NCBI GenBank assembly: GCA_036245525.1
Contig: BTPG01000005.1
Span: forward strand, 121,232,417 to 121,296,416
Source of the DNA: Semisulcospira habei
Taxonomy: Eukaryota; Mollusca; Gastropoda; Semisulcospiridae
Length of the DNA: 64,000 bases
Direction of reading: 5' to 3'
Part shown: one piece after another, positions 10,850-19,768 of the stretch
Numbering within the stretch: position 1 is the first letter of the stretch
Layout: each line of letters starts with the position of its first letter
The notes under the pieces: generated by a model
Told to the model about the DNA's origin: nothing
The model's database searches: none
Seen by the model: only the letters and a program-made list of their open reading frames with translations
Position numbers and translations under genes: made by a program

Positions 10850-11074
10850 TTAACCCTTTTCATTCTGAATACACCAGTGTGTGAAAATAAGTTTGACTAA
10901 AATAGTTCAAGGGTATTGCCAGAATAGCTTGGCGCCTGTAGGCGCCAAGCTATTCTGGCACCAGCCTTGAACTAAAGCCATTGGTCTATATCCTTATCTG
11001 TAAGTACTGTAACATAGCTTGCATATGGCAGTGTATAAATTTGAAGTTTTTAGGCTCGGTATGATATGGGTTAA
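10850..11074. mobile_element. piggyBac-like palindromic MITE, copy 2
   Basis: Bounded by TTAACCC and GGGTTAA. It is the reverse complement of the element at 1088-1314 along nearly its whole length, including the flanks of the hairpin. The hairpin at 10907-10971 has GGCGCC...GGCGCC at its apex. Confidence 0.75.
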
Positions 11075-11080
11075 CCAACT

Positions 11081-11228
11081 CCCCCCCCCCCCCCTCCCCT
11101 TTTGCATGCAGCCACTGGCACTGTAAGCAGTATGGGTGGTTGCATGTGAAAAGGGGCTTAACCCTTTGCATGTTGGTAGCCGTTTTAGTCGCGACAAAAA
11201 ATGCTACCGACAGGCAACGGATTAACCC
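11081..11228. repeat. poly-C tract and small TTAACCC repeat in intron 4
   Basis: A C-run at about 11080-11095 is followed at 11158-11228 by a ~70-bp segment that starts TTAACCCTTTGCATG and ends GGATTAACCC. It may be a tiny MITE; evidence is only the terminal resemblance. Confidence 0.35.
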
Positions 11229-11403
11229 ATATAATTTCCCTTCATGCTTGTTGATCTTTTCTAGCATGGAAAGTCTATGCATGTACCTATAACAAAGTCA
11301 GATATATAGAAAGTCTGTATAAGAACATTTCCTTACACTTTTTTCTATGTAAATTTACAGTGTTATCTGTTGATTTATTGTTCATTACTGTCCTTTCTTG
11401 TAG

Positions 11404-11483
11404 GTAGAAAAATACAAGGATGAACTGGCCTGCTTCATGATCACATACCCTTCCACACACGGCGTCTTTGATCGTGATGTCAG
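11404..11483 (+). CDS. GLDC: GLDC exon e
   Basis: 80 bp, acceptor TTGTAG, donor GTAAGT. Reads ACFMITYPSTHGVFDRDV, the MITYPST(N/H)GV block of GLDC. Ends two bases into an Arg codon completed by exon f. Confidence 0.96.
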
Positions 11484-11664
11484 GTAAGTAGGCAGTTTTG
11501 CGTGCCGTCATTACCAGGTAGCAGGAAATCATTTTTGAAAGTTTGTAAAAAGTCTCACAAAATGCTTTTTATCAACTGAAGAATGTACTTATTTGTATTA
11601 TTTTTTGTTGTTTTATTTTGCAAATTCTTCTTGTTATAAGTCAGTACATATGTTGCCTGTGCAG

Positions 11665-11734
11665 AGAACTTTGTGACATGGTTCACCACTATGGAGGTCA
11701 GGTATATCTGGATGGCGCCAATATGAATGCTCAG
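11665..11734 (+). CDS. GLDC: GLDC exon f
   Basis: 70 bp, acceptor TGTGCAG, donor GTAAGT. Encodes [20 protein letters not shown] and NAQ, containing the [10 protein letters not shown] motif that contacts PLP in the family. The next exon is 35 kb away because intron 6 holds the nested transposons. Confidence 0.97.
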
Positions 11735-11762
11735 GTAAGTGATGGGCATTTTGTACATATTC

Positions 11763-11880
11763 ATTTATTTTCTCAAAATCTTTACCAATGGCATTACTAC
11801 TAGGAATGGTTCGCTTAGCATACCAATTTTAGCCCCCAAAACTCGTGTACACCCCAATCGGGGAGTTGTTACCAAGAGAC
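11763..11880 (+). repeat. element D left inverted terminal repeat, outer part
   Basis: Tip TTATTTTCTCAAAATC, then ACCAATGGCATTACT (one base off the usual ACCGATGG), then AGCATACCAATTTTAGCC, complementary to about 46540-46600. Continues at 37007. Confidence 0.85.
11867..11880 (+). repeat. target site duplication of the Jockey-like LINE (left copy)
   Basis: TGTTACCAAGAGAC, repeated exactly at 37007-37020 on the far side of the LINE. It lies inside the terminal repeat of D. Confidence 0.9.
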
Positions 11881-12471
11881 GCCCACTGGGCACCGGCCTC
11901 CACGTGGCGTGGGTGGGTAGGATAGGACTTGACGTCAGCAGATATGTTGTTCAGTCTTTTTCTCTGGTCCGGTTTTTAAGGAGCTGTGCTAACACAGGTC
12001 TTACCATGTTGGATTGGTCCTTAAAAATACTCATTATGTTTTGGTCCTTTGGATCCCAAGTGTTTGCCGTGCTTGGAGACCCATGTCGGGGGAGAAGAGG
12101 ATCCTGGTGGCTGAAACACTCCACTTTGGCCTTGGCTTCTGCCTAAACGGGAGGCTAGTCGTACCGGCCTAGTCAATCGGCTCTTGTCACGTTGAGCCCT
12201 ATCCCATTGTTGACATGCGGGCTGATATACGGAGCACCATGCTACAGCCGCCGCTGCTGATTAGGTGCTTTACACCAGTATTCCCCTGCATTCAACGGTG
12301 TGATAGAAGGTCGTGGCTCAAACGGTTCAATTGCGCTTACCCCCTTGAGTATATCTTTCGGGCAGTCTCCATCGTGCGTTGGCTTGAGACCCACCAACAA
12401 ATGCACTTTCCCTTGTTGGGCTCGGTGGCGGGCGGGGACCCCTGGGGGATGAATATCTAACATACTATAAT
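11881..12471 (+). other. 5' UTR of the Jockey-like LINE
   Basis: 591 bp between the left target duplication and the probable ORF1 start. No conserved ORF. LINEs of this type carry an internal promoter here; I see no diagnostic core motif. Confidence 0.5.
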
Positions 12472-13922
12472 ATGGAAAACCCCCAAAAACAAAACTGGCA
12501 CCAAAGCGGCACATAGTCATAGCCGCCGACATTGTTATTGAGAATGATAGTGACTCTGACTGTGAGGAAGCGACGCCTCAGGCGTCGGCCGCCTGGCCTC
12601 GCTTTCTCATTATCCACAGCAAAGTTAAAGAGAAGCCTGTTTCCAAGCTGCACCCTTTCCTGGTAGGGGAGACCCTCAGGAGCCGTGTTGGCAGGCCTGA
12701 GGCCCAGCGCCTCAGGTCTGGTGACTTGCTGGTAGAGTGCCGTACCCGGGCACACTCCAATGGGCTACTGAGGCTCTCCTCTATCGGAGACACTCCAGTG
12801 GAGTTCACTCCCCACAAAATGATGAATTCTTCTACAGGAGTGATTAAAGATCAAGCATTGGCCGAACTGTCTGAAGATGAACTTGTACGGAACCTTAAGT
12901 CACAGAGGGTGACCTACGTCAGGCGCTTCGTTTCCAAACGAGGTGGTAGGGAGATCCGTCTCCCAACCATCATCCTGACGTTTGGCACCCCCACCGCTCC
13001 TACTACCATCTGGGGAGGTTACTACTCCCTAAAAGTGAAAAAGTACGTCCCTCTCCCCCTCCGGTGCTTTAAGTGCCAAAAGCATGGCCATGGGCAGAAG
13101 ACATGCCGCCAGGCAGAGGCTCTATGCGCCCGCTGCACTAAGCCTGGACACTCTGCTGAGTCCTGCACAGCCATCCCCCTGTGTGTTGTTTGCCAGGGGG
13201 CGCATATGGCTTCGGACAAGAAGTGCACTCGTTGGATATCTGAGTGCAAGATTCAGTAGATGCATGTGGAGAAGGGGCTGTCCTTTGCGGACGCCCAAAA
13301 ACTGGTTGATGGCCCTGGTGCAGCTGAGGCTGCGCCAAACTCAAATAACACCTTTGTGTATACTTTTAGTGCTGCGGTGGCAGGCAAGCGCCCCACCAAA
13401 GACTTCTCTTGTCAAACCCCAACTTCTTGGTTGGGGGCGGAGCCTCGGATCCTCTCGCCCCTGGAGAGTAACCCTCCTCTGGTGATGACGAGGAGCCAGG
13501 GAACGCAGAGGGCGGACGATACCGGTCCAGTGGTACCGCCTTCTGCTGCCCCTAAGCCTCAGCCCCCACCCAAGCCTGCCAATCTTACTACAAAGACTTC
13601 TGGCTCTGGTCAGCCTTCTAGAACCGCCAACTCTGGCGGCAGGAACGCTGCCCCGGCCCAGAAGTCTAAGGTTACGGGACTGCTGTGCGTACGGGCCCAG
13701 AAGGGGGACACTGATGTGCCCCTTCAAAATAAATATGCTGCATTGGAGGAGCAGATGGAGCGGGTGGAAGTTGTTGTGGCTGGTGCTGCGGCAGCTCCTC
13801 ACTCCTCATCTCCGAGGAACCAGAGGAGGCCCGGGAGTCGACCCCCCTCTGTTTCTTCGACTCCTTCCAAAGCACAGGAAAAGGGGGGGGGGGGGGGGAA
13901 AGAACTGTTCTCCTCCACATAA
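12472..13922 (+). pseudogene. gag-like ORF1 of the Jockey-like LINE
   Basis: RNA-binding protein of the LINE particle. An ATG at 12472 is followed by a one-base frame problem near 12510; the main frame runs on from about 12480. C-terminal half of the first part has three retroviral-type zinc knuckles: CFKCQKHGHGQKTC, CARCTKPGHSAESC and CVVCQGAHMASDKKC (13060-13230). An in-frame TAG at 13257 breaks the frame, which then continues with MHVEKGLSFADAQKLV and a Pro/Ser-rich tail to the stop at 13920-13922. A run of 16 G lies near the end. Confidence 0.8.
13883..13898 (+). repeat. poly-G tract at the ORF1/ORF2 junction
   Basis: Sixteen G residues 22 bases before the ORF1 stop and 33 before the ORF2 start. 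The second copy of the LINE has 25 G at the same place (62402-62426). Confidence 0.9.
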
Positions 13923-13931
13923 AACCTAACC

Positions 13932-14909
13932 ATGTACTCTCTGCTTCAGTGGAATTGTCGTGGTTTTCACACCAACTTTGAAGAATTACGCCTTTTAGTG
14001 AAGTCCTATAACCCCTCAGTAATATCTCTTCAGGAGACTTACCTGAAGACTTCTGACCCTGTGTCCTTTAATGGTTTTCTTGCTATCCATAAAGGCTCTG
14101 ATTCGGAGAGACGCTCGGGTGGAGTGGCTCTTCTCATTAGCAACCAGCTTTTATGTAGCCCCGTTAGTGTTGACACCTGTCTTCAGGCTGGCGCAGCTCG
14201 GATTACCTTAAAGAGGACCATCATCATATGCAGTATTTACCTGCCACCATCCCAGCGGGTCTGTAGTAATGATATTTTTAACTTAGTAGATCAGCTGCCC
14301 CCTCCTTTTATTTTCATGGGAGATTTTAACGGTCACGCTCACTTGTGGGGTAGTGACCACTATGATGGCAGAGGTCAGATGTTAGAAGATGTTTTTTCTC
14401 AACTTAACCTATGTGTTTTTAATGATGGCTCACCTACTTACTCTATCCCAGGTTCAGGATCTAGTTCTGTTCTAGACCTCACTGTGTGTGATCCTTCTCT
14501 CATGCTGGACTTTGACTGGAAGGTTCACGACGACCTGTGTGGTAGTGACCACTTCCCAGTAGTCCTGTCATTGGTCAGCTGTGGGGAGGACCCACCGGTG
14601 GGGCGCTGGAATCTTAAGAAAGCTAACTGGCCTCTGTTCGCCTCCTTCTGTCAGTCTCGTATTACAGAAGAGGTGGTCATGTCAGCTGAAGAACCTGTTT
14701 CTTCTTTTACTACTATTTTGTTGGACGTAGCGAGTGAAACCATCCCTAAAACTTCCGCATCAGTCCCTCGAAAGCCGAGAGTACCATGGTTCAATGAAGA
14801 GTGCCGCAAGGCCCAAAAAGCGCGCAAAACTGCTCAGCGACGTGCTTTCCGTAATCCGTCGCAAGTGAATATTTTAACCTTTAAAAGACAGAGGGCGAAA
14901 GCCCGTTAC
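13932..14909 (+). pseudogene. ORF2 endonuclease domain of the Jockey-like LINE, cut by element B
   Basis: Starts ATG 9 bases after the ORF1 stop. An APE-type endonuclease/exonuclease/phosphatase fold: LLQWNCRGFH at the N-terminus, ISLQETYLK (catalytic Glu), MGDFNGHAHLWGSDH (catalytic Asp/Asn) and GSDHFPVVLSL (catalytic Asp/His). After it comes VPWFNEECRKAQKARK, the linker typical of Jockey-type ORF2. The domain is open from 13932 to 14909, where element B begins; the frame resumes at 21365. It would nick target DNA for target-primed reverse transcription. Confidence 0.9.
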
Positions 14910-15114
14910 ATTTGTTTTTTCAAAATACATTACCGATGGCATTACTATGTGGAATACACTCTATAGCCTAACGATTTCAGCCCAAAGTTGTGTCCTCTAC
15001 ACAACCGGGGAGGAGACACCGGGGATCCAAGTACAGGAGCCCGGGTGGCCTCCCCCTATCACCCTATCCCGGCATGCGCGGGGCGACAGTTCACCAGTTT
15101 GCACTCTTTGCTCG
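14910..15114 (+). repeat. element B left inverted terminal repeat
   Basis: About 185 bp are complementary to 21137-21340, with GGCATGCGCGGGGCGAC and the GTTGTGTCCTCTACACAAC palindrome. Tag GATGGCATTAC. Confidence 0.92.
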
Positions 15115-15621
15115 ACCGGTTCGGTCGGGTGTTAGCCTATGCTCCGTGTGACGAACTTTACTTGGTTTTGGCCTTGTTTCTGCGTTTTGACCGGTGTCAT
15201 CATTCTTCGTAAAATAACTTCAGTGCAAGATAAATTAGCCTGGCTTTGCCGAGTGGACTAGGGCCTAGTGCTCTGCTTGCGTTTTATAGTATCCTGAATT
15301 GTGTTCAGTGAATTCATCTTGGACTTAGGGCCGACCGGTTTGCCGGGAGGTGGCTTTTTTTGCCGCGGCTAGTGACTGTGCCTCTAACTCGTGACTGTGC
15401 CATAAGGGATTGAGTTTTCGGTGCTTTGTGTTCCTTCCAGCTGGGACCGTGACAGTCTAACCTTAGAGCTTATGCTGTTAGCGCCTTACGGCCTGGACTC
15501 TGTGCACTTTCGTGGACGCTGCTAATAACTTTGACTCTCGCGTGACTTTGTGCCTCGTGTGAAGTGAATGTTTTCGGCGCTTGGGTGAACTTTTACCTGC
15601 GTGCTTTGGGCGGCGGACGCT

Positions 15622-15937
15622 ATGGCGGCTTCTTTGAAGTCTTGCCTTCGGTATGGGGAGTTTCAGTGGCCCTCCGACGCTCACGACGCCTGCCTCCCTT
15701 GCTCAGGATGCTCTTCAGATAGGACCTGTGTCGTCTGTGCTGATTGGCGTGAGGACCGTTGGTCTCAACTATGGGACTTTTACAGACGCGACCGGCCGAC
15801 CCGTCCCCTACAGGCTACTCGGACTTCTCCGCAGGTGGGCATCGTTCCTTCGGCTCTTGGGTCCTCTCTACGCTTTGTCGTCCAGGCTGTCCGGCCTGCA
15901 GGTAAGTCCCCGTCTTGTACTATAACCACCCAGGAAC

Positions 15938-15969
<32 letters not shown>

Positions 15970-16998
15970 CTCCGAGTCTTCTGAGCGGGGCAGGCGAGTA
16001 TTAGAGTCACGCTCCACGCTCCATTTCTTCTGAGCGTGGCTTGAGCACTTTGAGTTTGCCCCCCCCCCCCCCCCCCCCCGCTCTGCCTTGTCCAGGCGGG
16101 CCAAGTGTTCTTACACGCCGCCCCGCTCCCTTTCTTCCGAGCGGTCATGGCGAGACGAGCACAAACACAAAAAGAGGGTAAAAAAGAGTAAACGGAGAGA
16201 CTCTCCCTCATGCTCCGGGTCTTCTGAGCGGGATCCGAGCTCTAGGCATGGGCCGCCGCCCCGCTCCGATTTTTCTGAGCGGACCCGGCGCGCCACATGG
16301 ACGTCTTCCCCCCCCCCCCCCCCCCCCCCCACCCCCGCCCCATGCAGACCAGGTGGGCTGGGCGAGAGACTCGCGCCCCCCTCGCTCCGTTTTTACGGAG
16401 CGGGGGTCGCGTGTCCCACTAATGCTCCCTCCTCGCTTTGTTTCCCCGCCCCGCCAGAGACTTTCTAAGCGGGCCCGGGCGGACTTTCTTTTTTCCTCAC
16501 AGGAACGGATTCGCCGGGTCGCGGACCCTCTTCCCCCCCCCCCCCCCCCCCCACTCGCTTCCTCCCGAGCGGGTCAGGGAAGCCAGGGATTCCCTTCCGC
16601 CTCCCCTTGTGCCTTTCGAGCGGGGTTCTAGGCTCCCGCGATCTACTGCTCGGCGGAACGACTTAGAGGATTCGGACAGCCCCTCTTCTTCCCCACAACG
16701 CCCTTCCCTTCAGGCCTCGCGGGCGGCTGCTCCGGTTCCTCCCTCACGCCGTGACCATTCGCCTCCGACAGACTGGCTCTCGCGCAGCCAGTCGCCCCTC
16801 CATGTGGTTTCACGTGATAGACGGGCTGTCGACTTAGATCCTGACGTTCTCAGTTTACACCCAGCGGACTCAGTTTTGGTTTTTCGGAGGATTCGCCATA
16901 CGACTCCCCCGCCCCTGATGGTTCGCAGGTATCCGCTTCGGGTGAAGACGTCCCTCCGATCGACACGCTCCGGTCCCTGGGAGAGGCCTCCCGTCTAA
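15622..16998 (+). pseudogene. gag-like N-terminal and RS-rich region of element B
   Basis: ATG 15622. Begins MAASLKSCLRYGEFQWPSD, then HDACLPCSGCSSDRTCVVC and WSQLWDFYRRD: the conserved Cys/His motif, here lacking one of the first Cys. The middle is Ser/Arg/Pro-rich, encoded by repeats of about 100 bp around CGCTCC...TTCTGAGCGGG. It is interrupted by four poly-C tracts that throw the frame. The last part (16438-16998) reads LDPDVLSLHPADSV, matching A. The frame used by the downstream gag/RT ORF opens after about 16880. The Cys/His motif suggests zinc binding; that is an inference. Confidence 0.7.
15939..16552 (+). repeat. four poly-C tracts in gag of element B
   Basis: Runs of C at 15939-15968 (30), 16059-16079 (21), 16308-16330 (23) and 16533-16552 (20). 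They encode poly-Pro in one frame and separate Ser/Arg-rich repeats. Length may be unreliable in the assembly. Confidence 0.85.
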
Positions 16999-17063
16999 TA
17001 TACTCCTTCCTACCGCCTGACTTCTGTCCGCCTTCGCCTCCCGCGAAGAGACAAGCTTCGGCC

Positions 17064-18920
17064 ATGGTGGACACGCTTAGGCCTTCTAAGCGCCACAAGT
17101 CTCTTCCTCAGCCGTCCAGCTTCCGGGACCTAGCAGACGCATTTTCGTCACAGCTTCGTCAAGACTCTTTCGGCGACAACGCTTTTTTCTCCGATTCTTG
17201 TTGGCCGGCGGGTATTAACATGAGCTTCCGTCAGGCATGGTACGCTGGGCACTCCCAAGCCTTCGCCATTCCTCTGCCTACAGTGGACGCAGCTGCCATC
17301 AACCAGGCGGGCGGTCGCAGGATTGTCTTGAACTCTTGGCCTCGCCCACTAGACAGGATCGCTTCCTTGGTACAAAACTCTCTGGCTTGTTCCGGCTTCC
17401 TGGAGTTAGCGACACAGGCTGTTCTGCGCTGTCTGGAAGACACTTGGGACCTGGAGTCCTCCTCCCCGCTTCACGACGTCCAAGCCATCCTGATTGCGGC
17501 TAACCGGGCCGCCTACCATTCCTCGACTAATACCATGGCAGCGGCTGCCAATTGTGACCTCTGGCGACGGGACAATCTGCTGCGTCTCCGCTCGGATCTC
17601 CCCAAGTCGGTGAAGACTCAGCTTCGCCAGGCACCACTCGGAGGTTCGCAACTGTTTGGAGAAACTTGGCAGAATGTGAAGGAGGCCTCTAAGGACCTGG
17701 GGCCCCGTCCGACCTCTACCCTCTCGTCTTCTCGCTTTCGCGCTAACCGCTCGGCCAGGGGTCGTGCCCTGCGCTTGCCCAGACCCTCTTCGCTTCCAGT
17801 CGGCTGTGCCCGCGATAGAGCTCGCCCCCGTCAAGCCCCGCAATCCTTCCCCACCTCCCGCCCTCCTGGTCCCGCGGCACCCGTAAGTCGGGGCGCGGTC
17901 GGGCCCGATGATTTAACCTACCCTCTGCCCCCGCTGACTGCTCTGGGTTCGCCAGTCGGTGGGCGGCTGGCCCTGTACAGCGACCAGTGGAGTGCTCTGT
18001 TCCCGGACGACCCATGGATCATCTCGACCGTTTCCGCAGGCCTGCAGCTTTCCTTTCAGTCCCCTCCACCTTTGCGCAGGTCCCCCGTGTGGACCCAAGC
18101 TCCAAACGATCGGCTCAAGGTAGAAGCTCTGCGCGGAGAAGTTTTAGCTTTGCTAAGCAAAGCCGCGACAGAAGTGGTCTCCCGTCAAGATACGCCGGCG
18201 TTCTACAGCCGTCTGTTTGTCGTACCCAAGCCAGGGGGCAAGTGGCGTCCGGTCATCGACCTTTCGGCGCTAAACAAGTACATTTTGGCGCCCCACTTTC
18301 GGATGGAGACAGCCAGGACTCTCCGAGCGGCCGTCCGGCCGATGGACTTCGCTGTCAGTCTCGATCTTTCCGACGCTTATCTTCATGTGCCGATTCATCC
18401 GTCCTCTGGCCGTTATCTTCGTTTCGCTTTCGACGGAATTGTATACCAGTTCAGAGCCCTTCCCTTCGGCCTCAACATAAGTCCATGGGTTTTCACGAGG
18501 CTCCTCGACGCGGTGATGGCCAACTTTCGCCAGCGGTCGCCGAGTCCGGCCTCCAACTATTTGGACGATTTGCTACTGCGCAACTTGATCGCCTCGACCC
18601 TCGTAGTCGACAGAGACGTCCTTCTTTCTCTTCTTCACTGCCTCGGGTTCTTGGTCAACCCGGGCAAGTCGGACCTCACCCCCTCAAGCCGATTCATGCA
18701 CTTAGGGATGGAATTCCTGACTGACCTCAACCTGGTCCGCCTACCTTGGGCGCGAAGGCAGAAGATAGCCGACCTTGCTCGTCAGATGGTGCGTGGGGTC
18801 TCCTTCGTGGCCAGGGTCTGGCTTCAGCTCCTGGGTCTACTCAGCTCCACAGCGGATTTGTTGCCCCTCGGCAGGCTCTACTCTCGGCCGCTGCAACTAC
18901 ACCTTCGACTGGCGTCCTGA
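17064..18920 (+). CDS. gag C-terminus plus reverse transcriptase, element B
   Basis: 618-codon open frame. Residues about 1-240 are the conserved gag block: KRHKSLPQPSSFRDLADAF, FSDSCWPAGINMSFRQAWYA, GHSQAFAIPLP, NRAAYHSSTNTMAAAANCDL, QLRQAPLGGSQLFGETW. Residues about 330-600 are RT: FYSRLFVVPKPGGKWRPVID, VSLDLSDAYLHVPIH (first catalytic Asp), FRALPFGLNISPWVF, and SNYLDDLLL with YLDD at 18558-18569. It copies the element RNA into circular cDNA. The ORF ends at a frameshift stop (18918-18920) just before RNase H, whereas C continues. The frame extends upstream of this ATG, so translation may start earlier. Confidence 0.88.
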   Translation: MVDTLRPSKRHKSLPQPSSFRDLADAFSSQLRQDSFGDNAFFSDSCWPAGINMSFRQAWYAGHSQAFAIPLPTVDAAAINQAGGRRIVLNSWPRPLDRIASLVQNSLACSGFLELATQAVLRCLEDTWDLESSSPLHDVQAILIAANRAAYHSSTNTMAAAANCDLWRRDNLLRLRSDLPKSVKTQLRQAPLGGSQLFGETWQNVKEASKDLGPRPTSTLSSSRFRANRSARGRALRLPRPSSLPVGCARDRARPRQAPQSFPTSRPPGPAAPVSRGAVGPDDLTYPLPPLTALGSPVGGRLALYSDQWSALFPDDPWIISTVSAGLQLSFQSPPPLRRSPVWTQAPNDRLKVEALRGEVLALLSKAATEVVSRQDTPAFYSRLFVVPKPGGKWRPVIDLSALNKYILAPHFRMETARTLRAAVRPMDFAVSLDLSDAYLHVPIHPSSGRYLRFAFDGIVYQFRALPFGLNISPWVFTRLLDAVMANFRQRSPSPASNYLDDLLLRNLIASTLVVDRDVLLSLLHCLGFLVNPGKSDLTPSSRFMHLGMEFLTDLNLVRLPWARRQKIADLARQMVRGVSFVARVWLQLLGLLSSTADLLPLGRLYSRPLQLHLRLAS

Positions 18921-19768
18921 CAGATTCGGTTCCGGTTACCCCGCTGGTCCTCCTTCACTTACAGAGGTGGGCGGATCTAGCGTGGCTGGCGATGGGCGTG
19001 CCCCTGCACACCCCTTCGCCCCCTTGGTCACTCTGCACTGACGCGAGCCTTTCCGGTTGGGGGGCTCACCTGTTACCGGACTTTGTCTCGGCCTCGGGCC
19101 TTTGGCCTCGGACCTTTGCGGACAAACACATCAACTGGCTGGAGTTGAAGGCAATTGGGATGGCCCTCGACACGTGGCAGGAGACTCTGACCAATCAGGA
19201 GGTCCTCGTTCTTTCGGACAACTCGACGGTGGTGGCCTATATCCAGAACCAGGGTGGCACTCGCTCCCCCTCCCTGTGCATTCTCCTTTACCATCTACTC
19301 CTCTGGTGCAGGGATCGGGGCATTACCCTTGGGGCCCGCCACATCCTGGGCCACCTGAACGTGATAGCAGACGCTCTTTCCTGCCGAGGACAGCTTCTCC
19401 ACACCGAGTGGACCCTTCGCCCGGACATCTTTCGACTGATCTGCTCACGGTGGGAGATGCCGCTGGTCGACCTGTTTGCCACCAGATGGAACAACCAGCT
19501 GCCGGTTTACGTCTCTCCAGTCCCGGATCCCCTCGCTTGGGCGGTGGATGCACTCTCCATCCCTTGGGACGGTCTGATCGCTTATGCTTACCCTCCGTCG
19601 GTGCTGGTGCCGAAGATCCTGCGAAAGCTCCTGGGATGCTCAGCGATTCTCTTATTGGTGGCCCCCTTCAATTGGAACAAGAGCTGGACCACGGACCTGC
19701 TCGCACTAGCTACGGATCCGCCCCTGGAGCTCCCCTCCGCACCCACGATGCTCAAGCAGCCCCGCTAG
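18746..19768 (+). CDS. RNase H region of element B (frameshifted from RT)
   Basis: Domain sequence starts near 18900 in this frame: PLVLLHLQRWADLAWL, SLCTDASLSGWGAHLLPDF (first Asp), INWLELKAIGMAL (Glu), VLVLSDNSTVVAYIQNQGG (Asp), HLNVIADALSCRGQLLHTEW (Asp). A DIRS-specific tail (VDLFATRWNNQLPVYVSP, DPLAWAVDALSIPWDGLIAY) follows. It removes the RNA strand during cDNA synthesis. The upstream part of the open frame is out of phase with RT and is probably not protein. A TAG ends it at 19766-19768 where C has CAG, so C's product runs further into the recombinase region. Confidence 0.8.
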   Translation: MGAKAEDSRPCSSDGAWGLLRGQGLASAPGSTQLHSGFVAPRQALLSAAATTPSTGVLTDSVPVTPLVLLHLQRWADLAWLAMGVPLHTPSPPWSLCTDASLSGWGAHLLPDFVSASGLWPRTFADKHINWLELKAIGMALDTWQETLTNQEVLVLSDNSTVVAYIQNQGGTRSPSLCILLYHLLLWCRDRGITLGARHILGHLNVIADALSCRGQLLHTEWTLRPDIFRLICSRWEMPLVDLFATRWNNQLPVYVSPVPDPLAWAVDALSIPWDGLIAYAYPPSVLVPKILRKLLGCSAILLLVAPFNWNKSWTTDLLALATDPPLELPSAPTMLKQPR

